Assembly: GCA_913062955.1 (NCBI GenBank)
Contig: CAJXZP010000010.1
Coordinates: forward strand, 1 to 64,000
Direction of reading: 5' to 3'
DNA: 64,000 bases
DNA from: an uncultured Flavobacteriales bacterium
GTDB taxonomy: Bacteria > Bacteroidota > Bacteroidia > Flavobacteriales_G > Salibacteraceae
Made by a program: the position numbers and the translations under genes. How positions within the stretch are numbered: the first letter of the stretch is position 1; each line of letters opens with the position of its first letter. Of the stretch, positions 27,372 through 35,327 are shown piece after piece. Below the pieces are notes generated by a model. The model was not told where the DNA came from and made no database searches. It saw only the letters and a program-made list of their open reading frames with translations.

Positions 27372-29303
27372 ATGCTGGAATTAGAGAGAGGAAAAAGAAC
27401 CATTGTAAATTTATTGGATAAGGCGGCCCTATGCTATGAAAATGAGCGTTATGTAAGTCGTAAGACCGATCAAGGTTGGGTTTCTTATACGTACAAGGAG
27501 GTAAAAACTAATGTGGATTATTTGGCCGCTTCCTTATATGAATCGGGTATTCGACCGGATCAAAATTTTGCGATCCTGTCGGAAGGGAGCCCGATGTGGG
27601 TCATGAGCGAGTTTGCGGTTTTATCCCTTCGGTGTGTTTCTGTTCCGCTTTCGGTAAAGTTAATTCCAGAAGAAATTCCTTTTCGTTTAAATCATTCTAA
27701 TGCTGCCGGTATTTTCACGACCAAGAACCATTTGGTAAAAGTCCTTTCCATAGTAAAAGAAGTGGAGAACTTGGAGATGAAAATCATTTTTATGGATGAG
27801 GACTTTGAGTTTTTTGAAATTGAAATGAAAAAGGCAGGGATCTCTATGGATAGAGGAATCCATTTATGGGATGCGATTCGTAAGGGAAAGAGATGGCTTG
27901 AAAAACATCAAACAATACTCCATGAAATTCGAGCATCTATTCAAGAAAACGATACGGTTAATATTTCGTATACCTCTGGAACTACCGGAAACCCAAAAGG
28001 AATAATGTTGAGTCATGTCAATTATTATGTGAATGCCTGTGATGGAGTTACCATGTTTAAACTGAAAAAGAATTTTCGGACATTGATCATTCTACCGGTA
28101 GATCATTCGTTTGCACATACGGTAGCTTTATATGGCGCTTTGTTTAAAGCATTGGATTTATTTTTCTTAGATACTCGTGGAGGAGTGACCAATGCGATTA
28201 AAAATATTCCCATAAATCTAAAAGAAGTCAAACCGCAATTTTTATTAACGGTTCCTGCTTTGTCGGGTAATTTCATTCACAAAATGAAAGAAGGGGTAGC
28301 TGCCAAAGGGGCTTTCATCAACGGTATTTTTGAACGTGGATTGAAGGCAGGAGTTACAAGAAATGGGGATGGTTTTACAATCCCTAGTAAATCCACCCAA
28401 ATCGCTACTTGGGCTAATTTTTCATTGGCCAATTCTTTGATTTTCGGAAAGTTGGGCGATGTTTTTGGTGGTGATTTAGAATTTATGGTGGGTGGAGGTG
28501 CCTTGCTTGATATCAAACAACAACAGTTTTATAAGTCGATTGGCACACCCGTTTTTCAAGGGTATGGTTTAACGGAGGCTGCACCCATTATTTGTTCCAA
28601 TACTCCGTTCCGACATAAATTGGGTACTTCGGGTAATATAATGCCGAGTATCACCTGTAAGATTATGCGGAATGAGAAGACGGAGGCGAGTGTAAATGAA
28701 ATTGGTGAAATTGTTATTCAGGGCGAGAATGTGATGAAGGGCTACTATAAAAATAAAGAAGCCTCTGCTTTAGCTTTACGTGAGGGGTGGCTGTGGACTG
28801 GCGACTTGGGCTATTTTGATAGCGATGATTTCTTAGTGGTTACCGGAAGAAATAAAGCCTTGTTGATTTCGGAAGATGGCGAGAAATACTCTCCTGAAGG
28901 TATTGAAGAAGCCATTGTGAATTGCAGCCGTATTTTTACTCATGTCATGTTATACAATGACCATAATAAGGTGACTACTGCCGTGGTGAGTATTGATCCG
29001 ACTAAAAAAGCGTTAATAAATCAAGGGTCTGCGGAGAAATCGTATGCCTTGGTGAAGGAACAATTCATGGCATTCATGAATGATCCAACCTACAAATCCG
29101 TTTTTCAACGTAAATGGATTCCAAAGCATTTTTTCATTGCACCTGAAACTTTTAGTGAGGCCAACTTAATGGTGAACTCTACTTTGAAAATGGTTCGTTA
29201 CAAAATTACGGAAGCCTATAAAGAAGAAATTGAAACCATGAATTCTGTAGGTGGTAGCAAGCAAATTGATGAACTAAATATGAAAACCCTATCCAAAAAA
29301 TAA
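27372..29303 (+). CDS. AMP-forming acyl-CoA synthetase (long-chain fatty acid-CoA ligase type)
   Basis: A 643-residue member of the adenylate-forming enzymes, activating a carboxylic acid with ATP and CoA. The P-loop motif is 'NISYTSGTTGNPKGIMLSH'. 'GYGLTEAAPII' and 'GWLWTGDLGYFDSDDFLVVTGRNKALL' are the A4/A5-A8 regions. The C-terminal catalytic lysine region ('NSTLKMVRYKI') matches the long-chain FACL type. It is probably membrane-associated and supplies acyl-CoA for oxidation or lipid synthesis. Its stop overlaps the NhaC start (TAATG), making a translationally coupled operon. Confidence 0.88.
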   Translation: MLELERGKRTIVNLLDKAALCYENERYVSRKTDQGWVSYTYKEVKTNVDYLAASLYESGIRPDQNFAILSEGSPMWVMSEFAVLSLRCVSVPLSVKLIPEEIPFRLNHSNAAGIFTTKNHLVKVLSIVKEVENLEMKIIFMDEDFEFFEIEMKKAGISMDRGIHLWDAIRKGKRWLEKHQTILHEIRASIQENDTVNISYTSGTTGNPKGIMLSHVNYYVNACDGVTMFKLKKNFRTLIILPVDHSFAHTVALYGALFKALDLFFLDTRGGVTNAIKNIPINLKEVKPQFLLTVPALSGNFIHKMKEGVAAKGAFINGIFERGLKAGVTRNGDGFTIPSKSTQIATWANFSLANSLIFGKLGDVFGGDLEFMVGGGALLDIKQQQFYKSIGTPVFQGYGLTEAAPIICSNTPFRHKLGTSGNIMPSITCKIMRNEKTEASVNEIGEIVIQGENVMKGYYKNKEASALALREGWLWTGDLGYFDSDDFLVVTGRNKALLISEDGEKYSPEGIEEAIVNCSRIFTHVMLYNDHNKVTTAVVSIDPTKKALINQGSAEKSYALVKEQFMAFMNDPTYKSVFQRKWIPKHFFIAPETFSEANLMVNSTLKMVRYKITEAYKEEIETMNSVGGSKQIDELNMKTLSKK

Positions 29304-31201
29304 TGAATAAATTCATCCAAATCATTACGGTTCTATTCCTATCATTTTCGGCCTTTGCTCAAAATAATATTGAAATGGAAATCCCGGCATTTATGGTTAA
29401 GGAAGTTCAAACTTCCGTAACACTTGTTTTTCCTGATGGTCATGATCAGGAAATTCCAGCGCATTTTACTGTAAATGGAGTCAAGTATACCCACTCATCT
29501 AAGGAGGGGAATAAGATGACGTTCAATTATATTCCAGGTGAGGAGCGACAATTGGTGGTGCAAATCAATACGGAAACAATATCCAAAGAAATCCATCCGA
29601 TACCGCTTTGGTTATCCGTATTACCGCCACTTATTGCTATTGTTCTGGCTTTGGTATTGAAAGAAGTTATTTCATCTCTGTTCTTGGGGATTTTATCTGG
29701 AACCTTAATCATGTCCGTATATGGGAGTGGACCCGCAGGATTGTTGAAGGGTTTTTTAAGTACCATAGATACCTATATTATGAATGCCTTAAATGATTGG
29801 TCACACGTTGCAGTCATTGTATTTTCATTATCTATAGGGGGAGTGGTAAGCATTATTTCCAAAAACGGAGGAATGTTGGGTGTCGTGAATCGTTTAGAGC
29901 CTTATGCCAAGAACCCACGTAGTGGACAATTTGTAATTTGGGTTATGGGAGTTTTGATATTCTTTGATGATTATGCCAATACTTTGGTGGTTGGAAATAC
30001 AATGCGACCCGTTGCCGATCGATTGTATATTTCCAGAGAGAAATTGGCGTATTTGGTGGATTCTACAGCTGCTCCGGTAGCGGCAATTGCCTTTATTACT
30101 ACTTGGATTGGAGCGGAGTTAGGGTATATTGAATCGGGTTTGAATCATTTACCTGAACTGAATGTGTCGCCTTATGGCGTATTTCTCCATTCTTTACAAT
30201 ATGCATTCTATCCTATTTTCACTTTGTCTTTCATGTTAATGTTGATTTACAAAAAGAGTGATTTTGGTCCGATGCTTACCGCAGAGTTAAAAGCGCGTAA
30301 AAGAGCGAAACTGGGCCAAGAATCGGAGGAGGAACTGCAAGAAGTAAATGATGAATTTTCTGCTAAGGAGGGAGTAATCCCAAAATCATTTAATGCCGTT
30401 ATTCCTATTTTGATTGTGATTTTAGGTGCTATTTGGGGGATGTGGGAAACAGGTACTTCCTCTACCGATATGGAAGCCATCGCTAATGAACCCTTCTTGA
30501 GAATGATATCTACTGTGATTGGTAATTCGGATTCGTTTACTGCTCTTTTATGGTCTTCTTTGGCGGGGTTAATTGCAGCGGTCATTCTGACGGTTTCTCA
30601 AAAAATTATGAAACTAGAAGAAACCATTGAGTCTGGTTTGGGAGGCTTTAAAACAATGATGCCAGCTATGATAATTCTGATATTAGCCTGGGCATTGGCT
30701 GGAATAACGGAGGATATGCATACTGCTCAGTTCTTACAAGGGTTATGGAGTGAATCCATGTCGCCTGTTTTTATTCCTGCAGTCGTTTTTATTCTGGCTG
30801 GATTGGTTGCCTTTTCTACCGGATCCTCTTGGGGGACCATGGCTATTTTATATCCATTGTTGTTACCTGCTTCTTATCATATTGCCATTACCAATGGAAT
30901 GGAGCATGCCGATGCCATGGTTATTTTCTATAATGTGGTTTCCGTCATTTTAGCGGGAGCTGTATTTGGCGATCATTGTTCGCCAATTTCGGATACCACT
31001 ATTTTAAGTTCCTTAGCGACCTCTTGTAATCACTTGGATCATGTAAAAACACAAATGCCTTACGCAGTTACGGTGGGTGCTGTGGCCATTTTTATGGGAT
31101 CAATACCGGCATCTATGGGAGTGTCTTCGTTCATTACCTTCCCTTTAGGATTGGTCGTTTTATATGCCATTGTTCATTTTTTAGGGAAAAAGACGGATTA
31201 A
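29303..31201 (+). CDS. NhaC family Na+/H+ antiporter with exported N-terminal domain
   Basis: A 632-residue protein. Residues 1-20 look like a signal peptide (cleavage after AFAQ). About 75 soluble residues with beta character follow ('PAFMVKEVQTSVTLVFPDG', 'IPAHFTVNGVKYTHSSKEGNKMTF'), then a polytopic transporter of about a dozen helices with NhaC-type motifs: 'SIGGVVSIISKNGGMLGVVNRL', 'FDDYANTLVVGNTMRPVADR', 'STAAPVAAIAFITTWIGAELGY', 'FSTGSSWGTMAILYPLLLP', 'GAVFGDHCSPISDTTILSS'. It exchanges sodium or organic substrates for protons. The exported N-terminal domain is unusual for NhaC. Confidence 0.88.
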   Translation: MNKFIQIITVLFLSFSAFAQNNIEMEIPAFMVKEVQTSVTLVFPDGHDQEIPAHFTVNGVKYTHSSKEGNKMTFNYIPGEERQLVVQINTETISKEIHPIPLWLSVLPPLIAIVLALVLKEVISSLFLGILSGTLIMSVYGSGPAGLLKGFLSTIDTYIMNALNDWSHVAVIVFSLSIGGVVSIISKNGGMLGVVNRLEPYAKNPRSGQFVIWVMGVLIFFDDYANTLVVGNTMRPVADRLYISREKLAYLVDSTAAPVAAIAFITTWIGAELGYIESGLNHLPELNVSPYGVFLHSLQYAFYPIFTLSFMLMLIYKKSDFGPMLTAELKARKRAKLGQESEEELQEVNDEFSAKEGVIPKSFNAVIPILIVILGAIWGMWETGTSSTDMEAIANEPFLRMISTVIGNSDSFTALLWSSLAGLIAAVILTVSQKIMKLEETIESGLGGFKTMMPAMIILILAWALAGITEDMHTAQFLQGLWSESMSPVFIPAVVFILAGLVAFSTGSSWGTMAILYPLLLPASYHIAITNGMEHADAMVIFYNVVSVILAGAVFGDHCSPISDTTILSSLATSCNHLDHVKTQMPYAVTVGAVAIFMGSIPASMGVSSFITFPLGLVVLYAIVHFLGKKTD

Positions 31202-31204
31202 AAA

Positions 31205-31678
31205 ATGGAGGCTTTAACGATTGATATTGTTCGTACGGATGCTACCCATCCTGATTTTCAGGAATTGGTAAAATTTCTCGATGCCGATTTAGCCATCCGT
31301 GATGGAGAGGACCATGATTTTTACCATCAGTTTAATAGTATTGAAAGTCTGAAAAATGTAGTGGTCATATTTCATAATAAAGTAGCGGTAGCTTGTGGGG
31401 CTTTCAAACCTTACGATTCCACTACCATAGAAATAAAACGAATGTACACTCAAGTGCAGAGTAGAGGTTCTGGTTTTGCGCAAATGGCTTTGGGTGAAGT
31501 AGAGAAATGGGCGGCTGAACTGGGCTATTTAAGTGCCCTATTGGAAACAGGAATCAAACAACCCGAAGCCATAGCACTATATAGGAAATTGGGTTACCAT
31601 TTAAGGGCCAATTACGGACCTTATGCAGGATTAAAAACAAGTTTGTGCTTTGAAAAAAAGTGGAATCATGACCGATAA
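31205..31678 (+). CDS. GNAT family N-acetyltransferase
   Basis: A 157-residue acetyltransferase. 'IEIKRMYTQVQSRGSGFAQMALGEVEKWAAELGY' is the acetyl-CoA-binding motif A (the R/Q-x-x-G-x-G/A region), and 'ALYRKLGYHL' is the usual C-terminal motif. The N-terminus 'FQELVKFLDADLAIRDGEDHDFYHQFN' resembles GNATs with small-molecule substrates. The substrate is unknown. It is 3 bases after the NhaC stop and its end overlaps the next start by 11 bases, so it is part of the operon. Confidence 0.85.
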   Translation: MEALTIDIVRTDATHPDFQELVKFLDADLAIRDGEDHDFYHQFNSIESLKNVVVIFHNKVAVACGAFKPYDSTTIEIKRMYTQVQSRGSGFAQMALGEVEKWAAELGYLSALLETGIKQPEAIALYRKLGYHLRANYGPYAGLKTSLCFEKKWNHDR

Positions 31679-32207
31679 AGAACTTTACAAATTACGATTT
31701 CCCACAGGGGAATTTACGACTCCAGAAATCTATACCCAAGAAATTTTGGATCAATGGATCTCTGAAATTGTCAATTTTCCGGAAAACATGAATGATCTAA
31801 TATCCGGATTAAATAAGGTGCAATTGCAATTAACCTACCGTCCCGGTGGTTGGAACATACAGCAAGTGCTGCATCATTGTGCGGATAGTCATATGAATAG
31901 TATTATCCGTTTCAAACTCACACTTACGGAAGTAAACCCTATCATAAAACCCTATGAAGAGTCAAAGTGGGCTATACTTGCCGATGGAAATACGTCCAAT
32001 TTAAAAGACTCCTTAGCCATAATAAAAGGAGTTCATGGTAGATGGGGAGTCCTATTAAATAATCTTTCTAATTCTGATCTACATCGGTCTTTTATTCACC
32101 CAGAGACAGGGAATCAGGTAACTATAAAGGAGAATATTGGGATTTATGCATGGCATTGTCGCCATCATTTAGGCCATATTAAATTGGCTTTAAAGGGTTC
32201 GTTTTAA
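31668..32207 (+). CDS. YfiT/DinB family putative metal-dependent (bacillithiol-type) transferase
   Basis: A 179-residue four-helix-bundle protein. The DinB-superfamily metal ligands are visible: 'VLHHCADSHMNS' and 'YAWHCRHHLGHI'. 'RPGGWNIQQVLHH' and 'LRFPTGEFTTPEI' match the YfiT subgroup. Members include thiol S-transferases and hydrolases, and bacillithiol dependence is known for some and only inferred here. ATG 31668 is chosen over a start 18 bases upstream because MTDKELYKLRFP is the usual beginning. The gene overlaps the GNAT stop by 11 bases and is the last of its operon. Confidence 0.85.
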   Translation: MTDKELYKLRFPTGEFTTPEIYTQEILDQWISEIVNFPENMNDLISGLNKVQLQLTYRPGGWNIQQVLHHCADSHMNSIIRFKLTLTEVNPIIKPYEESKWAILADGNTSNLKDSLAIIKGVHGRWGVLLNNLSNSDLHRSFIHPETGNQVTIKENIGIYAWHCRHHLGHIKLALKGSF

Positions 32208-32234
32208 TCGAGATAACGGATCTATATAAAGGTT

Positions 32235-32242
32235 TATATTTG
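32235..32242 (+). promoter_or_regulatory. -7 promoter element of the T9SS protein at 32275
   Basis: tatatttg is an exact TAnnTTTG, ending 32 bases before the ATG. Confidence 0.55.
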
Positions 32243-32274
32243 AGGCAATTATTAACTTTTTTAAATCCTTTCAC

Positions 32275-33267
32275 ATGAAAAGAATTTACCTTTTTTGCAT
32301 GGGCATAATGTCCGTGGGTGCTGTACATGCTCAAATTACACTTAACAGTAATGATCATTATCCAAATATTGGAGATAATTATGGGTTTATTTATACCCAG
32401 AACCCCATCCTTAATGTCACAAATAATGGAGCCAATCAAACTTGGGACTTATCCGGATTAAACTCGGGTAATCCAGAACCATTTTCATATGCCAATACTA
32501 ATTCTGGAGTGGATGCAGCTAATTATCCAACGGCTACCTTATTGGAAAATGTGAGTGGTGCGGAAAATTATTATAAAAAGAATGCAAATGAAGTGACTTT
32601 TGTAGGTACGTATTTACATGGTACAGCTCGCCTTACGTATTCGGATGATAGAGAATTGTTGAAATTCCCTCTTACCTTTAATTCACAGTTTAACGAAACT
32701 TTTTCAGGGACCGTATATGGAATGAGTGTCGGGCAATCTCTTTTACGTGAAGGAACCATCTCTATTCTAGGTTCTGGTTATGGAGACCTGACTTTACCAT
32801 ATGCTACCGTAAATAATGTACTAAAGGTGACTATCATTACTAATTATTCAGATGTTTATTTGGGAATCACAATTGCCAACTACTCGGATACAATGAGCCT
32901 TTGGTTTAGTGCAACCCACAATACTTATATTGCAACCGTTAGTGTGGCTACACAAGATGGATCTTTAACGGACTACAGAGCTTCTTATTTACAAGAGTCT
33001 GATTTTATTTTATCGACCCATTCTGTACAGGCGAACTCATCCGAATTGTCATTTTACCCAAATCCAGCACATACTCAAATCACTCTTACTAATATTAAAA
33101 ATGTGGATCAGATTACTATTTTGGATATGAAAGGGGTAGCGGTGAAAAAGGAAAGTGTGGTTTCGGAAAATCAAACAGTCGATATTTCAAATCTACCTAA
33201 AGGATTGTACTTTATTCAGTACCATTCAGGTTCTCAGGTAATTACTGAAAAGATGGTTGTAAACTAA
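32275..33267 (+). CDS. secreted T9SS type A protein of unknown function
   Basis: A 330-residue protein with a signal peptide (cleavage near VHAQ). The central part is all-beta, starting 'DNYGFIYTQNPILNVTNNGANQTWDLSGL', with no catalytic signature. The last ~75 residues are a type A sorting domain ('LSFYPNPAHTQITL', 'ITILDMKGVAV', 'LPKGLYFIQY', 'EKMVVN'). I do not recognise the central domain. It has its own TAnnTTTG promoter and a strong terminator, so it is a single-gene unit between the ligase operon and recQ. Confidence 0.8.
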   Translation: MKRIYLFCMGIMSVGAVHAQITLNSNDHYPNIGDNYGFIYTQNPILNVTNNGANQTWDLSGLNSGNPEPFSYANTNSGVDAANYPTATLLENVSGAENYYKKNANEVTFVGTYLHGTARLTYSDDRELLKFPLTFNSQFNETFSGTVYGMSVGQSLLREGTISILGSGYGDLTLPYATVNNVLKVTIITNYSDVYLGITIANYSDTMSLWFSATHNTYIATVSVATQDGSLTDYRASYLQESDFILSTHSVQANSSELSFYPNPAHTQITLTNIKNVDQITILDMKGVAVKKESVVSENQTVDISNLPKGLYFIQYHSGSQVITEKMVVN

Positions 33268-33289
33268 TAAAATTATTTTTTTTAACTTG

Positions 33290-33320
33290 AAAGGAGCTCC
33301 ATAAAGGGGCTCCTTTTTTT
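33290..33320 (+). terminator. Rho-independent terminator
   Basis: An 11-bp stem (aaaggagctcc / ggggctccttt, one U-G pair) with the loop ataaa and a run of seven T. Confidence 0.85.
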
Positions 33321-33341
33321 GTGATAAAATGAGTAACACGA

Positions 33342-35222
33342 CTACTGATTATCCAAGATTCCTTCATCTACCAAAAAGGAAATTAAATCCGTAATTACTG
33401 TTTGTTTATTGGTGGGATATTTTTCTATTACCGACTGGAGATTCAATCCTGATTCGAATAAAGTTTGAATTTCTTTTATGAGCTCTTGGTATTGGTTCTC
33501 GGAGAATTTCTTTTTCCTGTTTTTTATACAGATATCGCAAATTCCACAATCTTCAGGGGGGTGTACTCCAAAGTAGTTTAAAAGAAAGGTATTTCGGCAT
33601 TGGTTTTTTAGTTCGATTAATTGAATAAAGGCATGCAATCTTTCTTTGGATAAAATTTTTAGGTGATGGTAGTTTTCGGGACTAATGCGAAGGTTTTGCT
33701 GATAAACCACATCCTCTGTGAAAGTAATCCACGGGGTTTCGGTTTGTTCTCTATAGGTTAGCATTTCCATTTTGTTTAACTGTCGGAAATGAGTGACAAG
33801 GATGTGTCGGTCCACACCAATACGTTGGGCTAATTTCGCTTCATTAATGGTTTGAAAATCGTCAAATAGTCCGGTATAGCTACGGAGTAACACCTCAATA
33901 CTATTTCCAATTACTTTGTTTTTTATTCCGTAACTATATAAAGACCGTTGCGAAACATTTATAAAGATTCGGGAAGGCGTTCGTGCCGAGTCCGATAAGG
34001 AAATGTAGCCCTCTTTTTCCAAAAAATTCATGCTGCTAAATACTTGAAAGGGCTTTAAGTTATAGCGTTTGCAAATTTCTTCAATCCTAAATGGAAAGGA
34101 TTTGCCTGCTCCAGTACCGGGACTGATTAAGAAAAAATTAACCAACACTTTATACATGTGCTTAATAACATCTAATTCCGGAAATGTAAGTTCTAAACGT
34201 TTATGAAGGTTCTGGATATCACTTTTGTTATATAATAAAACAGCCCAGGCTTTTTGGCCATCTCTACCTGCTCTACCTGCTTCTTGGTAATAGGCCTCAA
34301 TAGAAAGAGGCAACCCTTGATGCATAACCAATCTAACATCGGGTTTGTCTATTCCCATCCCAAAGGCATTGGTCGCACACATGATTTTTTTATGATTGGC
34401 CATCCAACCCAAGCGGGCTTTTTCACGATCAACATGGGTCATCCCTCCGTGGTAATAATCGGCCGATATCCCTTCGGATTGTAACCAATTAGCGAACTCT
34501 CTTGAATCTTTTCGAGTATAGGTATAAATGATCCCTGAATGATCTTGACGTTTGAGCATTTTTAGAATCTGGTTCGCCTTGTTATCCGTTTCCATGAAAT
34601 AATAGGATAGGTTTGGACGTAAGAAATTTCCAGAGATGAAATTTTCATTTTTTAGTGTCAGATGAGTTTTTATATCCTCGACTACTCGTGGGGGGGCGCT
34701 CGCTGTTAATGCTAATATAGGGCAATCGGGTTTGATTTCTCTAAGCATGGATAACTTCATGTAGGAAGGTCGGAAATCGAATCCCCATTGCGAAATACAA
34801 TGCGCCTCATCTACGGCAAAAAAAGACACCTTCATATCGTGCAGTTTTTGCTGAAATAAATCCCCCATCACCCGTTCAGGAGAAACATAAAGGAATTTGT
34901 ATTTATCGTAAACGGCATTGTCTAGGGCTATTTCTACCTCTTTGTAATTCATGCTAGAGGTTAGGGCAATGGCCGGAATATTTCTATCCTTCAAACCTTG
35001 AACTTGGTCGTTCATTAAAGCAATAAGAGGCGAAATGACCACAACCATTCCATCCAATACTAAACCCGGTGCTTGATAGCAAATGGATTTACCCCCCCCT
35101 GTGGGTAATAAAGCGAGGGTGTCTTTTTTTGATAAAATACTGGCTACCACGGTTTTTTGGTCGGGTCGGAAATCAGGGTAACCCCAGTATTTCTGTAGTA
35201 TGGCGGTAGCCTTTGCAATCAT
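33342..35222 (-). CDS. recQ: RecQ family ATP-dependent DNA helicase
   Basis: A 626-residue 3'-5' helicase. 'FRPDQKTVVASIL' is motif 0, 'LLPTGGGKSICYQ' is Walker A, 'AVDEAHCISQWGFDFRPSY' is the DEAH box plus aromatic-rich loop, and 'QEAGRAGRDGQKA' is motif VI. The zinc-binding region is present ('CRNTFLLNYFGVHPPEDCGICDIC'), preceded by a winged-helix region. No clear HRDC domain is seen; the last ~40 residues form a short helical region instead. It acts in recombination and fork repair. An upstream extension of 23 codons was rejected because MIAKATAILQKYWGY is the natural RecQ start. Confidence 0.93.
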   Translation of the reverse strand: MIAKATAILQKYWGYPDFRPDQKTVVASILSKKDTLALLPTGGGKSICYQAPGLVLDGMVVVISPLIALMNDQVQGLKDRNIPAIALTSSMNYKEVEIALDNAVYDKYKFLYVSPERVMGDLFQQKLHDMKVSFFAVDEAHCISQWGFDFRPSYMKLSMLREIKPDCPILALTASAPPRVVEDIKTHLTLKNENFISGNFLRPNLSYYFMETDNKANQILKMLKRQDHSGIIYTYTRKDSREFANWLQSEGISADYYHGGMTHVDREKARLGWMANHKKIMCATNAFGMGIDKPDVRLVMHQGLPLSIEAYYQEAGRAGRDGQKAWAVLLYNKSDIQNLHKRLELTFPELDVIKHMYKVLVNFFLISPGTGAGKSFPFRIEEICKRYNLKPFQVFSSMNFLEKEGYISLSDSARTPSRIFINVSQRSLYSYGIKNKVIGNSIEVLLRSYTGLFDDFQTINEAKLAQRIGVDRHILVTHFRQLNKMEMLTYREQTETPWITFTEDVVYQQNLRISPENYHHLKILSKERLHAFIQLIELKNQCRNTFLLNYFGVHPPEDCGICDICIKNRKKKFSENQYQELIKEIQTLFESGLNLQSVIEKYPTNKQTVITDLISFLVDEGILDNQ

Positions 35223-35270
35223 GCGATAAAGGTACAATGTTCCAAAGGGATTTGGAACGAAGATGTCGGG

Positions 35271-35308
35271 TAAAAAAAAGCCAAGATTCAAGGAATTGAA
35301 TCTTGGCT
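35271..35308 (-). terminator. Rho-independent terminator
   Basis: A 13-bp perfect stem (agccaagattcaa / ttgaatcttggct) with a GGAA loop and a minus-strand T run. It ends the T9SS gene at 35328 and isolates recQ from it. Confidence 0.9.
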
Positions 35309-35327
35309 ACACTTTTAATTGGATGTT

